A DNA stretch of 64,000 nt, from contig NZ_AVAQ01000051.1 in NCBI RefSeq assembly GCF_000463075.2, forward strand, positions 1-64,000, read 5' to 3'. Under the pieces are notes generated by a model that was given only the letters and a program-made list of their open reading frames with translations, did not search any database and was not told the origin of the DNA. Source of the stretch: Lactiplantibacillus plantarum EGD-AQ4 (GTDB lineage: Bacteria > Bacillota > Bacilli > Lactobacillales > Lactobacillaceae). The translations under genes were made by a program, and so were the position numbers. This document shows positions 7,056 to 18,249 of this stretch, piece after piece. Each line of letters opens with the position of its first letter. Position 1 is the stretch's first letter.

Positions 7056-9902
7056 ATGAGAAAAAGACGGCAACGCCAAATCGCGAGTACGTTTGCCCTA
7101 CTAATAGCCGCGCTCAGCTTGTCAGCATGTTCAAGCCAGCAATCTAGTGGCAAAGTCAGCTACAAACAGACCGCTGAAGCCAGTCTGGATAAAGGAATGG
7201 ATAATCAGCCGGAAGCGCCGTACTGGTTTCCCAATCAGCTGCTAAAGTGGCAGTTTAGTAAGGATAAGCAGGCCAAATACAATGTTGCGACCGTGCCACT
7301 GGCCAAGCGGATCGACAAGTGGCAGCTCCCGACCGTCAACAAGACCCAGGACCCTAAAATGAAAGTCGTCGCGTTATCGATTATGAACGCGTCGACCAGT
7401 GGAAATGCGCCCCGCGGGATCAACACGTTTGACGCCAACGTCTTCTCCAATTGGCAATATATTGATCAACTCGTCTACTGGGGCGGCTCAGCGGGGGAAG
7501 GCTTGATCGTGCCACCCACGGCCGATGTCATTGACGCCGCTCATAAAAATGGTGTGCCCGTTCTTGGAACCGTTTTCTTCCCGCAGGTCGTTAGTGGCGG
7601 TAAGCTCAAATGGCTCAATGACTTCTTGAAACAAGATAAGGACGGTCATTTTCCAATGGCTGATAAATTGGTAGCGGTTGCTAAGGCTTATGGCTTTGAC
7701 GGCTGGTTCATTAATCAAGAGACCGACCCCGAAGTGAAGAGTTTTGACTCCGCCGCTAGTGGCAAGAACAGTCAGGCTACGACGAAGACCGGACTGACCA
7801 AAAAGCACGCGCAGCTCATGCAACAATTGATCAAGGAATATAAGCAAAAGGCCGGTAGCAAGTTCGACCTGATGTGGTACGACTCGATGACCAAGGACGG
7901 TAAAATGGATTGGCAAAATGCGCTTACTAAGGAAAACCAGTCCTACCTCGTCGACGCCAACATGAAGCCAGTCGCGGATTCCATGTTTCTGAACTTCTGG
8001 TGGACGAAGAAACGGTTAGCGAGCCAGGACTTGCTCAAAAAGTCGCGGGACCGGGCTGAAAAGCTGGGGCTCAACCCTTATAACCTATTTGCCGGCATTG
8101 ACGTTCAAGCGGATGGTACCTCGACACCCGTCCGCTGGGATCTATTTGCCAACCAGCACAACGTTCCTTACACGTCGCTCGGCCTTTACGCGCCTAATTG
8201 GACTTATACCTCATCTGAAACGCCCGATGAATTCCAATCTAAGGAAGAAACGCTATGGGTAAATAGTCATAGCGATCCATCACGTAGCGTTCCGTCTAAG
8301 ACGTCGAGTCAATGGCCCGGTGTTTCCACCTATGCCGTGGAGAAAAGCGCCATTACGAAACAACCATTCGTCACTAACTTCAGCTTAGGGAATGGCTATA
8401 ACTACTTTATCAAGGGGCGTAAGGTCTCACTGCGCGATTGGAATAACCGCGCCCTGCAGGCCATCAACCCGACTTACCGCTGGATGATCGACAATCCCAG
8501 TGGCAACGACTTAAAAGCCGCTTTCGATTACACCGACGCCTATGACGGTGGCAACGATCTCCAGTTGTCCGGTCAGATGCGCAAGAATAAGACCAGCACC
8601 ATCAAGCTGTATACGACTGATATTCCGTTTACCGCTAATACCCAAGTCAAAGTCGCCGCGAAAGCTACAGATAAGACCCAATTAGACTTAGTGGTCACGT
8701 TAAAAAATGGCCGCAAGAAGACGATCAAGGGTAACCAGGCCCTCAGCGCTAAGTGGCAAACTATCGATTACGACGTCAGTGGGCTTGCTAAGAAAACCGT
8801 GAAATCAATCAGTCTAAGCTTAACGACGAGCAAGTCGGATACCAGTTATCGCGCACAATTGGGCCGTTTGGCAATCACGGGCAAACCGCAAGCCAGTCCA
8901 ACGGCCGTCAAGTCCGTCGCTATCGACAACCGCGTCTTTGATGAAGAAGGCAAGTATGCTGGCGTGAACTTGAGCTGGCAAGCCGCGTCAACTAAGCATT
9001 TGGATCACTATGAAATCTATCAACAAAACCAGAATGGCTCACGCTCATTTCTCGGCGCAACCGATACGACTAATTTCTACCTCAACGCCCTCGAGCGGAC
9101 TGGGCAGCAAAATGAAACCGATTTGATGGTCGTCCCAGTCGACATTTGGAACCAACGTGGCTCGGCCTCCAAAGTAACCACGTTGAAATGGCCCGATAAC
9201 CGCAAGCCTAAAGCGGCGTTTACTGTCGACCGGACCTTAGCTAGTCCTGGAAGTACCATCAAGTTTACGAATACGTCATCGAAAAATGCAACTAGCTTTA
9301 AGTGGCAATTTGCCGGTGCCAAGCAAACTAGCAGCACCGCTAAGAACCCAACGGTCACGTACGCTAAGGCTGGCACCTATAACGTTACCTTGACTGCGAA
9401 GAACAAGGATGGGCAGCGTTCCGTGACGATGAAGAAGTTGATTACGATCACGCCTAAGGCCAAAGGTACGCTGACGGTGCTATCGAAGAATGCGAAGACG
9501 AGTGCTTCGGGTTACACCAACAGCAGTGAAGCGCCCAAGATGGCTGTTGATGGCAAGCTCAGTACCAAGTGGTGTGCCACTGGTAAGGCTCCGCACACGT
9601 TAACGCTTGATTTAGGCCACCAAGCCACCGTCAGCGCGGTCAAACTTGCTCATGCCAAGGCGGGTGGTGAAAGCGCGGATATGAATACCAAAGCGTGGAC
9701 GATTCAAGTCAGCACCGATGGCAAGAACTTCAAAGATGTTGCCCGCACGTACGACAACACGAAAGCCACGAGTCTGAATACCTTTGCCGCAACGACCGCC
9801 CGCTACGTTCGCATCGTGGTCGACAAACCGACCCAAGTGGCCGATACTGCCGTCCGTATCTACGAAATGGACGTTCTCGGGCTGAACAGTCCGCTTAAAT
9901 AG
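7056..9902 (+). CDS. GH85 endo-beta-N-acetylglucosaminidase, surface lipoprotein
   Basis: A 948-residue exported lipoprotein. A basic n-region and hydrophobic segment lead to the lipobox LSAC with Cys25. The catalytic GH85 barrel follows, with FDGWFINQE placing the assisting Asn220 and catalytic Glu222. GH85 enzymes cleave the chitobiose core of N-glycans. After linker beta-sandwich regions there is a PKD domain (about 717-800) and a C-terminal discoidin/F5-8C carbohydrate-binding domain (about 804-945). It therefore probably releases N-linked glycans from host or plant glycoproteins at the cell surface. GGGAGG precedes the ATG. It stands alone between two terminators, without glycosidases for trimming the released glycan nearby. 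Confidence 0.88.
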   Translation: MRKRRQRQIASTFALLIAALSLSACSSQQSSGKVSYKQTAEASLDKGMDNQPEAPYWFPNQLLKWQFSKDKQAKYNVATVPLAKRIDKWQLPTVNKTQDPKMKVVALSIMNASTSGNAPRGINTFDANVFSNWQYIDQLVYWGGSAGEGLIVPPTADVIDAAHKNGVPVLGTVFFPQVVSGGKLKWLNDFLKQDKDGHFPMADKLVAVAKAYGFDGWFINQETDPEVKSFDSAASGKNSQATTKTGLTKKHAQLMQQLIKEYKQKAGSKFDLMWYDSMTKDGKMDWQNALTKENQSYLVDANMKPVADSMFLNFWWTKKRLASQDLLKKSRDRAEKLGLNPYNLFAGIDVQADGTSTPVRWDLFANQHNVPYTSLGLYAPNWTYTSSETPDEFQSKEETLWVNSHSDPSRSVPSKTSSQWPGVSTYAVEKSAITKQPFVTNFSLGNGYNYFIKGRKVSLRDWNNRALQAINPTYRWMIDNPSGNDLKAAFDYTDAYDGGNDLQLSGQMRKNKTSTIKLYTTDIPFTANTQVKVAAKATDKTQLDLVVTLKNGRKKTIKGNQALSAKWQTIDYDVSGLAKKTVKSISLSLTTSKSDTSYRAQLGRLAITGKPQASPTAVKSVAIDNRVFDEEGKYAGVNLSWQAASTKHLDHYEIYQQNQNGSRSFLGATDTTNFYLNALERTGQQNETDLMVVPVDIWNQRGSASKVTTLKWPDNRKPKAAFTVDRTLASPGSTIKFTNTSSKNATSFKWQFAGAKQTSSTAKNPTVTYAKAGTYNVTLTAKNKDGQRSVTMKKLITITPKAKGTLTVLSKNAKTSASGYTNSSEAPKMAVDGKLSTKWCATGKAPHTLTLDLGHQATVSAVKLAHAKAGGESADMNTKAWTIQVSTDGKNFKDVARTYDNTKATSLNTFAATTARYVRIVVDKPTQVADTAVRIYEMDVLGLNSPLK

Positions 9903-10040
9903 CGATTAGATGGGCTTGAGAATAGCGCTACAATCACCCATGAAAGTCAACACGTGCGCGCCAATCCAGCCAGATTAATCGCAGCCAAATCGTGAAGCAC
10001 GAACAATCAGAAAAATATCAGGTAGAAAAGCACCAGACAG

Positions 10041-10074
10041 AAAAGTCGTTTCGAATTTCGAAGCGACTTTTTTG
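10041..10074 (+). terminator. Terminator after the GH85 gene
   Basis: AAAAGTCG(T)TTCG and CGAAGCGACTTTTTT arms. The 340-base interval 9903-10242 otherwise contains only this hairpin and the opposing one at 10122-10150. Confidence 0.75.
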
Positions 10075-10121
10075 TACTCACACCGTAAGACCGCCACAAT
10101 TGCACCAATTCCCAAACGCCC

Positions 10122-10150
10122 AAAAAGCCCGCATCAATGCGATACGGGCC
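10122..10150 (-). terminator. Terminator after mapA
   Basis: Read leftward, GCCCG...CGGGC encloses a partly paired loop and is followed by TTTTT. It closes the leftward maltose operon. Confidence 0.7.
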
Positions 10151-10242
10151 CTCTAGGAGTAGGTTAGAATGAACTTGGAATCATTCTAGGGTTGAGTCTT
10201 GATCCCCACCAGTTACGGCCAGGTGTGAATCAAGGCAGGTTA

Positions 10243-12513
10243 TTATTTTGTGGAGACAGTATTCGCGACTTCGACGGTCTTGCCGTTCAATTCGATGGTC
10301 AATGGATTACCGCTGACCAATTCAACGGTCGTCCCCTGTTGGTCAACATCGACTTTGAGCAAGCGACCGCGGAAGTTCACGTGGAACTGATAACGGGTCC
10401 AAGCCTTTGGAACAAACGGTGCGAAGGCTAACGTATCGTCAGTCACACGCATGCCAGCGAAGCCTTGCACGATTGCCAACCATGAGCCAGTCATGGACGT
10501 GATGTGTAGCCCATCGACCGTGTCATTGTTGTAGTTATCCAAGTCAAGCCGGGCAGTCCGTTCGTACATTTCGACCGCTTTATCTTCATAATGCAGGTCA
10601 GCGGCTAAAATGGCGTGAACGGCTGGTGACAAGCTCGATTCGTGGACCGTTAATGGTTCATAGAAATCAAAGTTGCGTTTCTTCTCTTCCGGTGTGAACC
10701 GATCCATGAAGTAGTAGATGCCTTGCAAGACATCCGCCTGCTTAATGTACGGTGACCGGAGAATGTGATCCCATGACCAGTGCTGATTGATGGGCCGCTG
10801 ATCTTCTGGAATAGCTGAGACGGGCTGAACGTCCTTATCTAGGAAGCCATCCTGTTGAACGAAGATACCCAACTTGTCATCATGTGGGAAGTACATCCGA
10901 TCGATAATGTCTTGCCATTTAGCTAATTCATCATCTGTGATCTTGAGTTCCGCCCGTTTATCAGCACTGACCTTCTTCAAGCTGGCCAACGTGTATTCCA
11001 ACGTCCAGCGTGCCATGAAGTTGGTGTACCAGTTGTTATTGACATTGTTCTCGTATTCGTTTGGCCCGGTGACGCCGTGAATCATGTATTGTTGATTCCG
11101 TTGTGAGAAGTGAACCCGGTCCGCCCAGAAACGTGAAATTCCAGTCAAAACGTCTATGCCCTTAGTCTTCAAGTAAGTCTCATCGCCGGTATAGCGCGTG
11201 TAGTTAAAGATGGCATAGGCAATCGAGCCGTTCCGGTGAATTTCTTCAAACGTGATTTCCCATTCGTTATGGCATTCGATCCCGTTGAAGGTCACCATTG
11301 GATAGAGCGCGCCCGCCAAGCCTTGCATTTTGGCATTGTGGAACGCACCAGCCAGTTGATTATACCGATATTCCAAGAGGTGTTCGGTCACTTCTGGTTT
11401 TGCCAACGATAGGTAGAACGGTACGCCAAACGCTTCAGTGTCCCAATATGTGGCACCACCGTATTTTTCACCAGTGAAGCCCTTAGGCCCTAAGTTCAAA
11501 CGCTTGTCTTCGCCATAGTAGGTTGAGAATAACTGGAAGAGGTTAAAGCGAATCCCCTGTTGCGCCGCATCGTCGCCGTCAATGACAACGTCGGCCAATT
11601 GCCAACGTTGTGCCCAGCCATCAACGTGCGCCTGACGCAGGTCTTCGTATGACTGCGAACTGACAGTTTCACTCAACTCAGCCAGTCCGGTCCGCATCGC
11701 AGGCATGTCGGCGTAATCACGCGAAGTCACGATCAAGACCCGTTTTTCAAAATTCTTAGTCTCATCCGGCGCTAATTCGCCACGGAAAATGTTCGTGACG
11801 GCCTTTTCAGCATCCGGTGCGTTGATTCCCCGCAAAGTCGTTTCATGCAGCATCTGCATCCCAAGAGTGAATCGTGGCGTGCCAAAGTCATTTGGCTTGG
11901 TTTCGGCAAACATACTGCCACCCGTAATCGCATGGTTCTTGTCGAGGACTTGCCAGAACTGTTCATCGTAGTTGGCATCTTCATTAAAGACGTCCGCATC
12001 GATCTGCGAAATAAAGCTGACTTGTACCGGTTCATCACTCAAATTATGAACGCTATAGTGCACATCGAATAATTCCTTTTGTGCCACACTGACGAAGCGG
12101 TCAATCATGAACTGAACGCGTTTTTCACCCTTCGTCACGATAAATGACCGCCGCAAAATTCCGGTGTACATGTCGAGATCCAAAGTGAAATCACTGACGT
12201 TGTCCTTCGCCAAATCAACTTGGTCGCCGTCAATTGTGACATTGACCTTGATGAAGTTGACCGAATTGATCACCTTACCAAAGTAATCCGGATAGCCGTT
12301 CTTCCACCAGCCGACCCGCGTCTTGTCGGGATACCAGACCCCACCAATGTAAATTCCTTTTAACGTATCGCCCGAATAATGCTCTTCAAACATGCCGCGC
12401 ATGCCCATGTAGCCATTACCAATACTCGTCATACTCTCTTGTAATCGCTTATCCGCTGGAACGAGTTCATGGCTGACAACGTGCCACGGATCTACTTCAA
12501 AAATGCGTTTCAT
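10243..12513 (-). CDS. mapA: Maltose phosphorylase (GH65)
   Basis: A 756-residue cytoplasmic enzyme that phosphorolyses maltose to glucose and beta-glucose-1-phosphate. The sequence shows the GH65 N-terminal super-sandwich and the (alpha/alpha)6 barrel, with the TGPNEYENN motif carrying the predicted general acid Glu (about residue 485) and the preceding ECHNEWE segment. Length matches lactobacillar maltose phosphorylases. GGAGGAG precedes the ATG. It is the last gene of the leftward mal operon, 26 bases behind msmK. The beta-phosphoglucomutase that would use its product is not encoded in this window. Confidence 0.92.
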   Translation of the reverse strand: MKRIFEVDPWHVVSHELVPADKRLQESMTSIGNGYMGMRGMFEEHYSGDTLKGIYIGGVWYPDKTRVGWWKNGYPDYFGKVINSVNFIKVNVTIDGDQVDLAKDNVSDFTLDLDMYTGILRRSFIVTKGEKRVQFMIDRFVSVAQKELFDVHYSVHNLSDEPVQVSFISQIDADVFNEDANYDEQFWQVLDKNHAITGGSMFAETKPNDFGTPRFTLGMQMLHETTLRGINAPDAEKAVTNIFRGELAPDETKNFEKRVLIVTSRDYADMPAMRTGLAELSETVSSQSYEDLRQAHVDGWAQRWQLADVVIDGDDAAQQGIRFNLFQLFSTYYGEDKRLNLGPKGFTGEKYGGATYWDTEAFGVPFYLSLAKPEVTEHLLEYRYNQLAGAFHNAKMQGLAGALYPMVTFNGIECHNEWEITFEEIHRNGSIAYAIFNYTRYTGDETYLKTKGIDVLTGISRFWADRVHFSQRNQQYMIHGVTGPNEYENNVNNNWYTNFMARWTLEYTLASLKKVSADKRAELKITDDELAKWQDIIDRMYFPHDDKLGIFVQQDGFLDKDVQPVSAIPEDQRPINQHWSWDHILRSPYIKQADVLQGIYYFMDRFTPEEKKRNFDFYEPLTVHESSLSPAVHAILAADLHYEDKAVEMYERTARLDLDNYNNDTVDGLHITSMTGSWLAIVQGFAGMRVTDDTLAFAPFVPKAWTRYQFHVNFRGRLLKVDVDQQGTTVELVSGNPLTIELNGKTVEVANTVSTK

Positions 12514-12539
12514 TGTAATTGCTCCTCCGTAATGTGAAA

Positions 12540-13646
12540 TTACCGAATAACATCTTTAGTTTCTGGGTCAAAGAAGTGCGCCTTTGCCATTTCAAATGCC
12601 ACTTCAACATTTTCGCCTGGATTATGATAATCACGTGCATCCACTTGAGCGGTAAACTTAGACTTACCAGCCGTGCAGTACAGCATACTTTCAGCACCCA
12701 AGAATTCAGAAACCATGACCTTCGTCTTCACGATTGAGTTCGGCATTGCTTCCAAGGCGATTTGTTCAGCGTGAATATCTTCTGGCCGAATCCCGACAAT
12801 CATCTTCTTTTGATCATAGCCTTGTGCTTTGAGCACCTTCAATTGCCCTTCTGGTACGGCAACATCTAAGCCTTCGCCATCACTGACCCGACCATCATGG
12901 AGCGTTGCGTTGAAGAAGTTCATTGATGGTGACCCCATGAATCCAGCCACAAATTGGTTGACAGGTTCATTGTAAAGTTCATGTGGGGTTCCGACTTGCA
13001 TGATTTTACCATCATTCATAATTACAATCCGGTCAGCCATCGTCATTGCTTCGATTTGGTCATGGGTGACGTAGATCATATTGGTCTTCAAACGCTGATG
13101 CATTTGAGCGATGGTGGTCCGCATATCAACCCGCAACTTGGCATCCAAGTTAGACAGTGGTTCATCTAGCAGGAACGTCCCCGCGTCCCGCACAATCGCC
13201 CGGCCTAAAGCAACCCGTTGCCGTTGACCACCGGAAAGGTTAGCAGGCTTACGTTGTAAGTAGTCCGTTAATCCTAATTGTTCGGCGGCATTGTCGACCC
13301 GTTTTTTAATTTCCGTATTACTATAAGTCTTACGAATTTTCAGTCCAAATGCCATGTTGTCAAAGACCGTCATGTTTGGATACAGCGCGTAAGTTTGGAA
13401 AACCATCGCGATGTCTCTGTTCTTAGGTTCCACATCGTTCATGACTTGGCCATTCATCTTAAAATCGCCCTTAGTAATATCTTCCAAGCCGGCAATCATC
13501 CGTAATGTCGTCGACTTACCGCAACCAGATGGTCCGATAAAGAAGATGAATTCACCATCTTTAATATCAAGATTCATGTCGGTAACGGAGTACTTATCGT
13601 TACCTTCATATTTTTTGTAAATGTGATCGAGATTCATTTCAACCAT
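12540..13646 (-). CDS. msmK: Sugar ABC transporter ATPase, MsmK/MalK type
   Basis: A 368-residue CUT1-family ATPase that energises MalEFG maltodextrin import. Walker A is GPSGCGKST, the signature is [14 protein letters not shown], Walker B is [13 protein letters not shown] and the switch His is in [10 protein letters not shown]. The extra C-terminal OB-fold (TOBE) region is present. A start 20 codons further upstream is rejected: AAGGGAG is 9 bases before the ATG at 13646, and the protein then begins [13 protein letters not shown] as MsmK proteins do. A perfect GCAAGCGCTTGC palindrome lies just upstream. Confidence 0.92.
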   Translation of the reverse strand: MVEMNLDHIYKKYEGNDKYSVTDMNLDIKDGEFIFFIGPSGCGKSTTLRMIAGLEDITKGDFKMNGQVMNDVEPKNRDIAMVFQTYALYPNMTVFDNMAFGLKIRKTYSNTEIKKRVDNAAEQLGLTDYLQRKPANLSGGQRQRVALGRAIVRDAGTFLLDEPLSNLDAKLRVDMRTTIAQMHQRLKTNMIYVTHDQIEAMTMADRIVIMNDGKIMQVGTPHELYNEPVNQFVAGFMGSPSMNFFNATLHDGRVSDGEGLDVAVPEGQLKVLKAQGYDQKKMIVGIRPEDIHAEQIALEAMPNSIVKTKVMVSEFLGAESMLYCTAGKSKFTAQVDARDYHNPGENVEVAFEMAKAHFFDPETKDVIR

Positions 13647-13702
13647 CGAAATCCACTCCCTTGTATTCTCACTTCTAAACAACGTCCGCTGCACAGCGCC
13701 CC

Positions 13703-13714
13703 GCAAGCGCTTGC
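13703..13714. promoter_or_regulatory. Putative cre/MalR site between amylase and msmK
   Basis: GCAAGCGCTTGC is a perfect palindrome with the central CG of CcpA and LacI-family sites, flanked by A on the left-reading side (AAAGCAAGCG). It may regulate an internal msmK-mapA transcript. Confidence 0.5.
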
Positions 13715-13747
13715 TTTCTCAACCAACTGTCATTCTTCGACAATCGA

Positions 13748-15070
13748 TTAGTTGGATTGATCCGCAACCTTCGTCGCAGTCGTATTTGTCGTATATTTAA
13801 TTAGTACTGGTTGACCTTTAACTAGCAGCTGATGATCCTTGACCTCGACTGCCGTATCCGTCAAGATATTTTGATAATGATCATCAGGCAACGTCGTCGT
13901 AACCGTTGTCACTTGACCCTTTAGTGGGATCCAAGCCGTCAACGCTGCGCCAGCGGCCTGATAGCTCACCTTGATAATGCCATCTTCAACGACTGCTAAT
14001 TGATAATCAGCCGCCCGCATCAATGGTTCTTGCTTAATTGCAACCAGCTTTTGAATCAGTGCTGTTAAGTCGCTATGACGGTCATTCACCATGACATCAC
14101 GGTCAAATAATGACGGCTGATGTTCAGCGCCGAATTCTTGCCCGTTATAAATTAACGGAATACCCCGTTGCATGAAGATCCAGGTCAGCGCATTGACCGC
14201 CTCAGATTCGCTATGCATCAAGCTCATCATCCGGGCGTTGTCATGATTTTCTAAGAACCGCATTTTGACATAGTTACCTGGGAAAGTTGTATCCTGTCGT
14301 TGTAATAAGTCCACGTATTGGTCGACCGTACGCCGGCCTTGCCAGTAATCCTTGAAATCACTGAAGACATCGTAATCGTAAGTCATATCAAATGCTTGGT
14401 ATAGCTCGCTATCTGATAATCCAGTGTATCCCTGTGAGCGGAGTTCTTGAATAAAGCCACTACCGGCTGATTCCGCCAGCCACAAGGTTCCTGGGTACTT
14501 GGCATTGACTTGTTTGCGTGCTTCTAACCAGAAGTCTAAGGGAACTAATGGTGCGACATCACAGCGATAACCATCAACGAATTGACGCCAATACAATAAC
14601 GTGTCGATTTGATACTGCCATAAGTCATGGTGGCCGTAATCCAAGTCCTTGACGTCACTCCAATCACCAACTTTATTCGTTAGCTGACCAGCCGCATCAT
14701 GGTAAAACCATTCAGGATGTTCAGTGGCCAAGACCGAGTCTGGTGACGTGTGATTATAGACAATATCCATCATTACCCGCATGCCCAGTTCATGGGCCTT
14801 AGTCGTCAGTGCTTTAAAATCATCCAAGGTCCCATATTCTGGGTTGATTTTCCGATAATCCTTAATTGCATAAGGCGACCCCAGTGACCCTTTACGGTTA
14901 ACTTCACCAATCGGATTGATTGGTAGTAACCATAAAATGTCGGTCCCTAGATCCTTAATCCGTTGCAAGTCAGCGGTGACACCAGCAAAATTGCCAGCCT
15001 CAGAGTAATTGCGAACAAAGACTGAGTAAATCATTTCGTTGCGTAATTGTGTTTGCGTATCGCGTGCCAT
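13748..15070 (-). CDS. GH13 alpha-amylase/maltogenic enzyme, cytoplasmic
   Basis: A 440-residue GH13 glucosidase with no signal peptide, so it acts on imported maltodextrins or cyclodextrins. Conserved regions seen are DIVYNH (region I), GYRCDVAP with the nucleophile Asp (region II), LWLAES with the catalytic Glu (region III) and FLENHDN (region IV). It is shorter than neopullulanases and lacks their N-terminal domain. It sits between malA and msmK in the mal operon. In L. plantarum the equivalent is, from memory, called malS. Confidence 0.85.
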   Translation of the reverse strand: MARDTQTQLRNEMIYSVFVRNYSEAGNFAGVTADLQRIKDLGTDILWLLPINPIGEVNRKGSLGSPYAIKDYRKINPEYGTLDDFKALTTKAHELGMRVMMDIVYNHTSPDSVLATEHPEWFYHDAAGQLTNKVGDWSDVKDLDYGHHDLWQYQIDTLLYWRQFVDGYRCDVAPLVPLDFWLEARKQVNAKYPGTLWLAESAGSGFIQELRSQGYTGLSDSELYQAFDMTYDYDVFSDFKDYWQGRRTVDQYVDLLQRQDTTFPGNYVKMRFLENHDNARMMSLMHSESEAVNALTWIFMQRGIPLIYNGQEFGAEHQPSLFDRDVMVNDRHSDLTALIQKLVAIKQEPLMRAADYQLAVVEDGIIKVSYQAAGAALTAWIPLKGQVTTVTTTLPDDHYQNILTDTAVEVKDHQLLVKGQPVLIKYTTNTTATKVADQSN

Positions 15071-15103
15071 TAATCTTCCTCATTTCTATGCTTACTAATT
15101 GGC

Positions 15104-15934
15104 CTAAAGTAACATGGTTTGGTCAACTTCTGGATCTTTAAATTTCGTTTTCAGGTATACCCATAACACAACGAACGCTAAGCTCAAGGATTGAACGGTT
15201 AATTCGATAGTGACGTCAAAGTGGATGAGCCCAATCACCATCGCTAACAAACTCCCGATTCCCATCATCATGAGGGTTAAATTGACCCCCTCGCGAAAGT
15301 TGCGAATATGCGTAATTTTATTGTGCCGTGACAAGAACAAGAAGAAGGCGGCTCCGTTTACAAGAATCAAGTTGACCCCAACGATGATCAGCCCCAGCGC
15401 CATCAGCATAAAGAGCCCAATCATGACTTTGTTACTCTGATACCAGGAATTAACCAGAAATGCGTGCGCATTCGTCTTCAAATTATGTCCCGGAACGTAC
15501 TTTGCTTTGAAAGTACTGCCGACTGACTTCACTTGAAAGGTACTCGTGTGCAGATTAATGACGTTTTTACGTCCCGCCATATCGGCTGTCGTCAGGTCAA
15601 AGCCAGCAACGTTATCCTTAGTTTTAATAATCACTTGATGCTGCACATTGTTGAACTGCTGATTGTGATAATCAGCGGCTTTCAATGCGGTTTGCATCTG
15701 GTCACTCGCCATCATTTTATCGATATGTGGTAGAAATGGTGATAAGTTGAAATTCGTTTGATGATTGTAATAAAACGGAATCGGCATCACCATCACCGCA
15801 GTCAGAAAGATAAATAAGACGATAATCTGTAACCAGTTAAATTGATCCCGGTTGGCAAACATTCTTCGAGGTGAGAAGAGGCTGCCAAAAAACCGGACCG
15901 GAAACGCGGTTGGTTTGTTTTTCGTACTCTGCAT
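15104..15934 (-). CDS. malA: MalA-type DUF1189 membrane protein
   Basis: A 276-residue integral membrane protein with one hydrophobic segment near residues 30-55 and a group of four helices in the C-terminal half, separated by an extracytoplasmic region. It fits the DUF1189 family, whose members are often found in lactobacillar maltodextrin operons as MalA. The biochemical role is unknown; an accessory function for the MalEFG transporter is inferred only from its constant place after malG. Confidence 0.75.
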   Translation of the reverse strand: MQSTKNKPTAFPVRFFGSLFSPRRMFANRDQFNWLQIIVLFIFLTAVMVMPIPFYYNHQTNFNLSPFLPHIDKMMASDQMQTALKAADYHNQQFNNVQHQVIIKTKDNVAGFDLTTADMAGRKNVINLHTSTFQVKSVGSTFKAKYVPGHNLKTNAHAFLVNSWYQSNKVMIGLFMLMALGLIIVGVNLILVNGAAFFLFLSRHNKITHIRNFREGVNLTLMMMGIGSLLAMVIGLIHFDVTIELTVQSLSLAFVVLWVYLKTKFKDPEVDQTMLL

Positions 15935-15961
15935 CTAATTTCACCCCTACTAAATTTTGTT

Positions 15962-16846
15962 TTAACCTTTGCTCCCACCAGCAAGTAGTCCAGAAACGAA
16001 GAATCGTTGTAGGTAGAAGAACAAGGCAGCGATTGGTAACGCCACTAAGATTGCCCCTGCTGAGAAGAGGACCACTTGTTGATTTTGTGCGTTGTTAATG
16101 AATGTTTGTAGCCCAACGGCAACCGTATAATGCGATTCAGACGTCAATAAGAACTTCGCCATCAGGTAATCTTGAACTGGTGACATGAATGCCCATAGCG
16201 CTTGGACCGCAATCATTGGTTTAACTAGTGGTAAGACGATCGACCAGAAAATCTTAAAGTTACCGGCACCATCTAGCTTGGCAGATTCGTCCAAGTCATA
16301 TGGCACATTGTCGAAGTAGCCTTTCATCAACCACGTATTTTGTGGAATCCCACCACCAATGTAAATCGCAGTTAAGAACCAGTAATGGTCCAACGCATTC
16401 AACATGTTAGCTAAGACGTAGTAAGCAGTCAAAGCAGCCATTGTTGGGACCATTTGAATCACGATAAAGAAGGTCAAACTGAACTTCTTACCCGCGAAAC
16501 GATACCGACTATAAACGTAACCAGCTAACGTAACAACGATGACTTGGATCACCATACATGAGACTGAAATAATCATCGTGTTCAGATACCAGCTACCGTA
16601 TAACGTCTGCGTAAATAAGTTTTTGAAGTTAACCAACGTCCACTTACCACCGAAGTCGAGGACGAAGGCTTGCACGTTAGCATCCTTAAACGCCGTAATG
16701 AACGTAATCAGAACGGGATAAATGATAATAATCCCAAGAACGACCATGTAAAAATACGTAAAGAACTCTTTCCAGAAACGGTGCCGACGCGCGCTATTTT
16801 GTTTTGAATTGGCATTTTTAGGTGCCACTGCTTGTGCATTATCCAT
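15962..16846 (-). CDS. malG: Maltodextrin ABC transporter permease MalG
   Basis: A 294-residue inner-membrane permease with six predicted helices and the EAA loop near [13 protein letters not shown], which contacts the ATPase. The longer frame overlapping malF is rejected: GGGGGAC lies 7 bases before the ATG at 16846, four bases after the malF stop. It pairs with MalF to form the maltodextrin channel. Confidence 0.9.
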   Translation of the reverse strand: MDNAQAVAPKNANSKQNSARRHRFWKEFFTYFYMVVLGIIIIYPVLITFITAFKDANVQAFVLDFGGKWTLVNFKNLFTQTLYGSWYLNTMIISVSCMVIQVIVVTLAGYVYSRYRFAGKKFSLTFFIVIQMVPTMAALTAYYVLANMLNALDHYWFLTAIYIGGGIPQNTWLMKGYFDNVPYDLDESAKLDGAGNFKIFWSIVLPLVKPMIAVQALWAFMSPVQDYLMAKFLLTSESHYTVAVGLQTFINNAQNQQVVLFSAGAILVALPIAALFFYLQRFFVSGLLAGGSKG

Positions 16847-16850
16847 AACA

Positions 16851-18140
16851 CTAGTCCCCCATTTCAAAAGCGTGGGTCTTCTTGAAGACAATCAATGAGA
16901 TCCCAATGACTAAGACGGAAATAATCAGTGTAACCGCTGCGGCTAACGAGTACTGTGGTGATGTCCCGGTCGTTAACTTGTAAATCCATGAAATCAGGAT
17001 ATCAGTCCCACCGGCATTCGCCCCAACATCGCCTGGACCACCCTGGTTAAACAGATAGATCATCGAGAAGTTATTGAAGTTAAACGTGTATTGGGTTACG
17101 AAGATTGGTGCAGCAATCGCAAAAATCGTTGGTAACGTGATTTTATTGAACTTCTGCATTACCGTTGCCCCATCCAGGGTCGCAGCTTCGTATAAATCTT
17201 CTGGAATCGCTTGTAAAATCCCCGTAATCATCACATAGATGTATGGGAACCCAAGCCAACCTTGAATCATAATAATGGCAACTTTCGTCCAGAATGTATC
17301 GGTCATCCAATGAATCGGTGCAATGTGAGCAAATGGGACTAATGTGTTCCATAAGCCAATGACTTGAACGTTGATCGCACCGGCAGAATCGTTGAAAATA
17401 TTTGAAAAACTCATAATTGAAACAAACGCTGGAATGGCCCAAGGGAGTAAGAAAATAACCCCGAAGAAGCGCTTACCTTTAATGAAGTTCTGATTAGCAA
17501 TCACCGCAGTGGCAATCCCGATGATAATTTGTAACGTGGTTGCACAGACCGTCCAAATGACTGTCCAGCCAAAGACTGCGTTAAAGGTTGCACGGTAGCT
17601 ACTCAAGAAGAACATTGAAGTGAAGTTCTTGAAACCGATCCAGTCGAGTAACATTGCCGGTGGAATATGCGCGAAATCATAGTTCGTAAATGCCATCAGT
17701 AAGGTTACTAATACTGGGAACACGATCGTGAAAATCATCAGGAAGTACGCTGGTGTCGTTAACAAGTAGGCGAACCCACCGTCGACAAGACTAGCCCCTA
17801 ATTCCTTGAATGTGTGTGAAACCTTTTTCCCATTGTTGATCAATTGGGCCACGTGTTTGGCATCGTATAAGTTCGCGATGTAGAACACGATGAAGACAAT
17901 CGTCAACAGAATTTGCAACGTCCCATAAATCATCATGAACAATGAGTTGTCTTCCATTGAGACTGAACCCAAAGTCACCAAGTTAGCAAACGCGCTAAAG
18001 CCGCCAAAGATGAATTCAGCAACGAACGCCAATAAGATAATGATGAAGCCGACACCTTTGATGGTCTGACCATTATAAAATTGACCTAGCCCGGGAATAA
18101 TTGACAGGCGTTGCGCTTTTTTTACATCTTTTTTTTGCAT
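16851..18140 (-). CDS. malF: Maltodextrin ABC transporter permease MalF
   Basis: A 429-residue permease with extra N-terminal helices (about residues 20-110) before the six-helix core and an EAA loop, [12 protein letters not shown], near residue 310. Together with MalG it forms the translocation pore. It is separated from malE by a hairpin that probably lowers its expression relative to the binding protein. Confidence 0.92.
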   Translation of the reverse strand: MQKKDVKKAQRLSIIPGLGQFYNGQTIKGVGFIIILLAFVAEFIFGGFSAFANLVTLGSVSMEDNSLFMMIYGTLQILLTIVFIVFYIANLYDAKHVAQLINNGKKVSHTFKELGASLVDGGFAYLLTTPAYFLMIFTIVFPVLVTLLMAFTNYDFAHIPPAMLLDWIGFKNFTSMFFLSSYRATFNAVFGWTVIWTVCATTLQIIIGIATAVIANQNFIKGKRFFGVIFLLPWAIPAFVSIMSFSNIFNDSAGAINVQVIGLWNTLVPFAHIAPIHWMTDTFWTKVAIIMIQGWLGFPYIYVMITGILQAIPEDLYEAATLDGATVMQKFNKITLPTIFAIAAPIFVTQYTFNFNNFSMIYLFNQGGPGDVGANAGGTDILISWIYKLTTGTSPQYSLAAAVTLIISVLVIGISLIVFKKTHAFEMGD

Positions 18141-18198
18141 GTCGCCCGCACCCCTTTCCTAATAAATCCTAGATTTAATGCTTTTTTCTTTTTAAAAA

Positions 18199-18230
18199 GG
18201 GCTGAGACAAAACGAATTTTGTTTCAGCCC
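18199..18230 (-). terminator. Intercistronic terminator between malE and malF
   Basis: Read leftward, GGGCTGAAACAAAAT and its imperfect complement form a long stem followed by TTTTTAAAAAG. A partial terminator here fits the usual excess of binding protein over permease. Confidence 0.75.
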
Positions 18231-18249
18231 CCTTAAATTACAATTTCAA

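Noticed and set aside
7488-7916. 142-codon leftward frame inside the GH85 gene
   Set aside because: It lies entirely within a well-supported coding sequence on the other strand and has no supporting signals.
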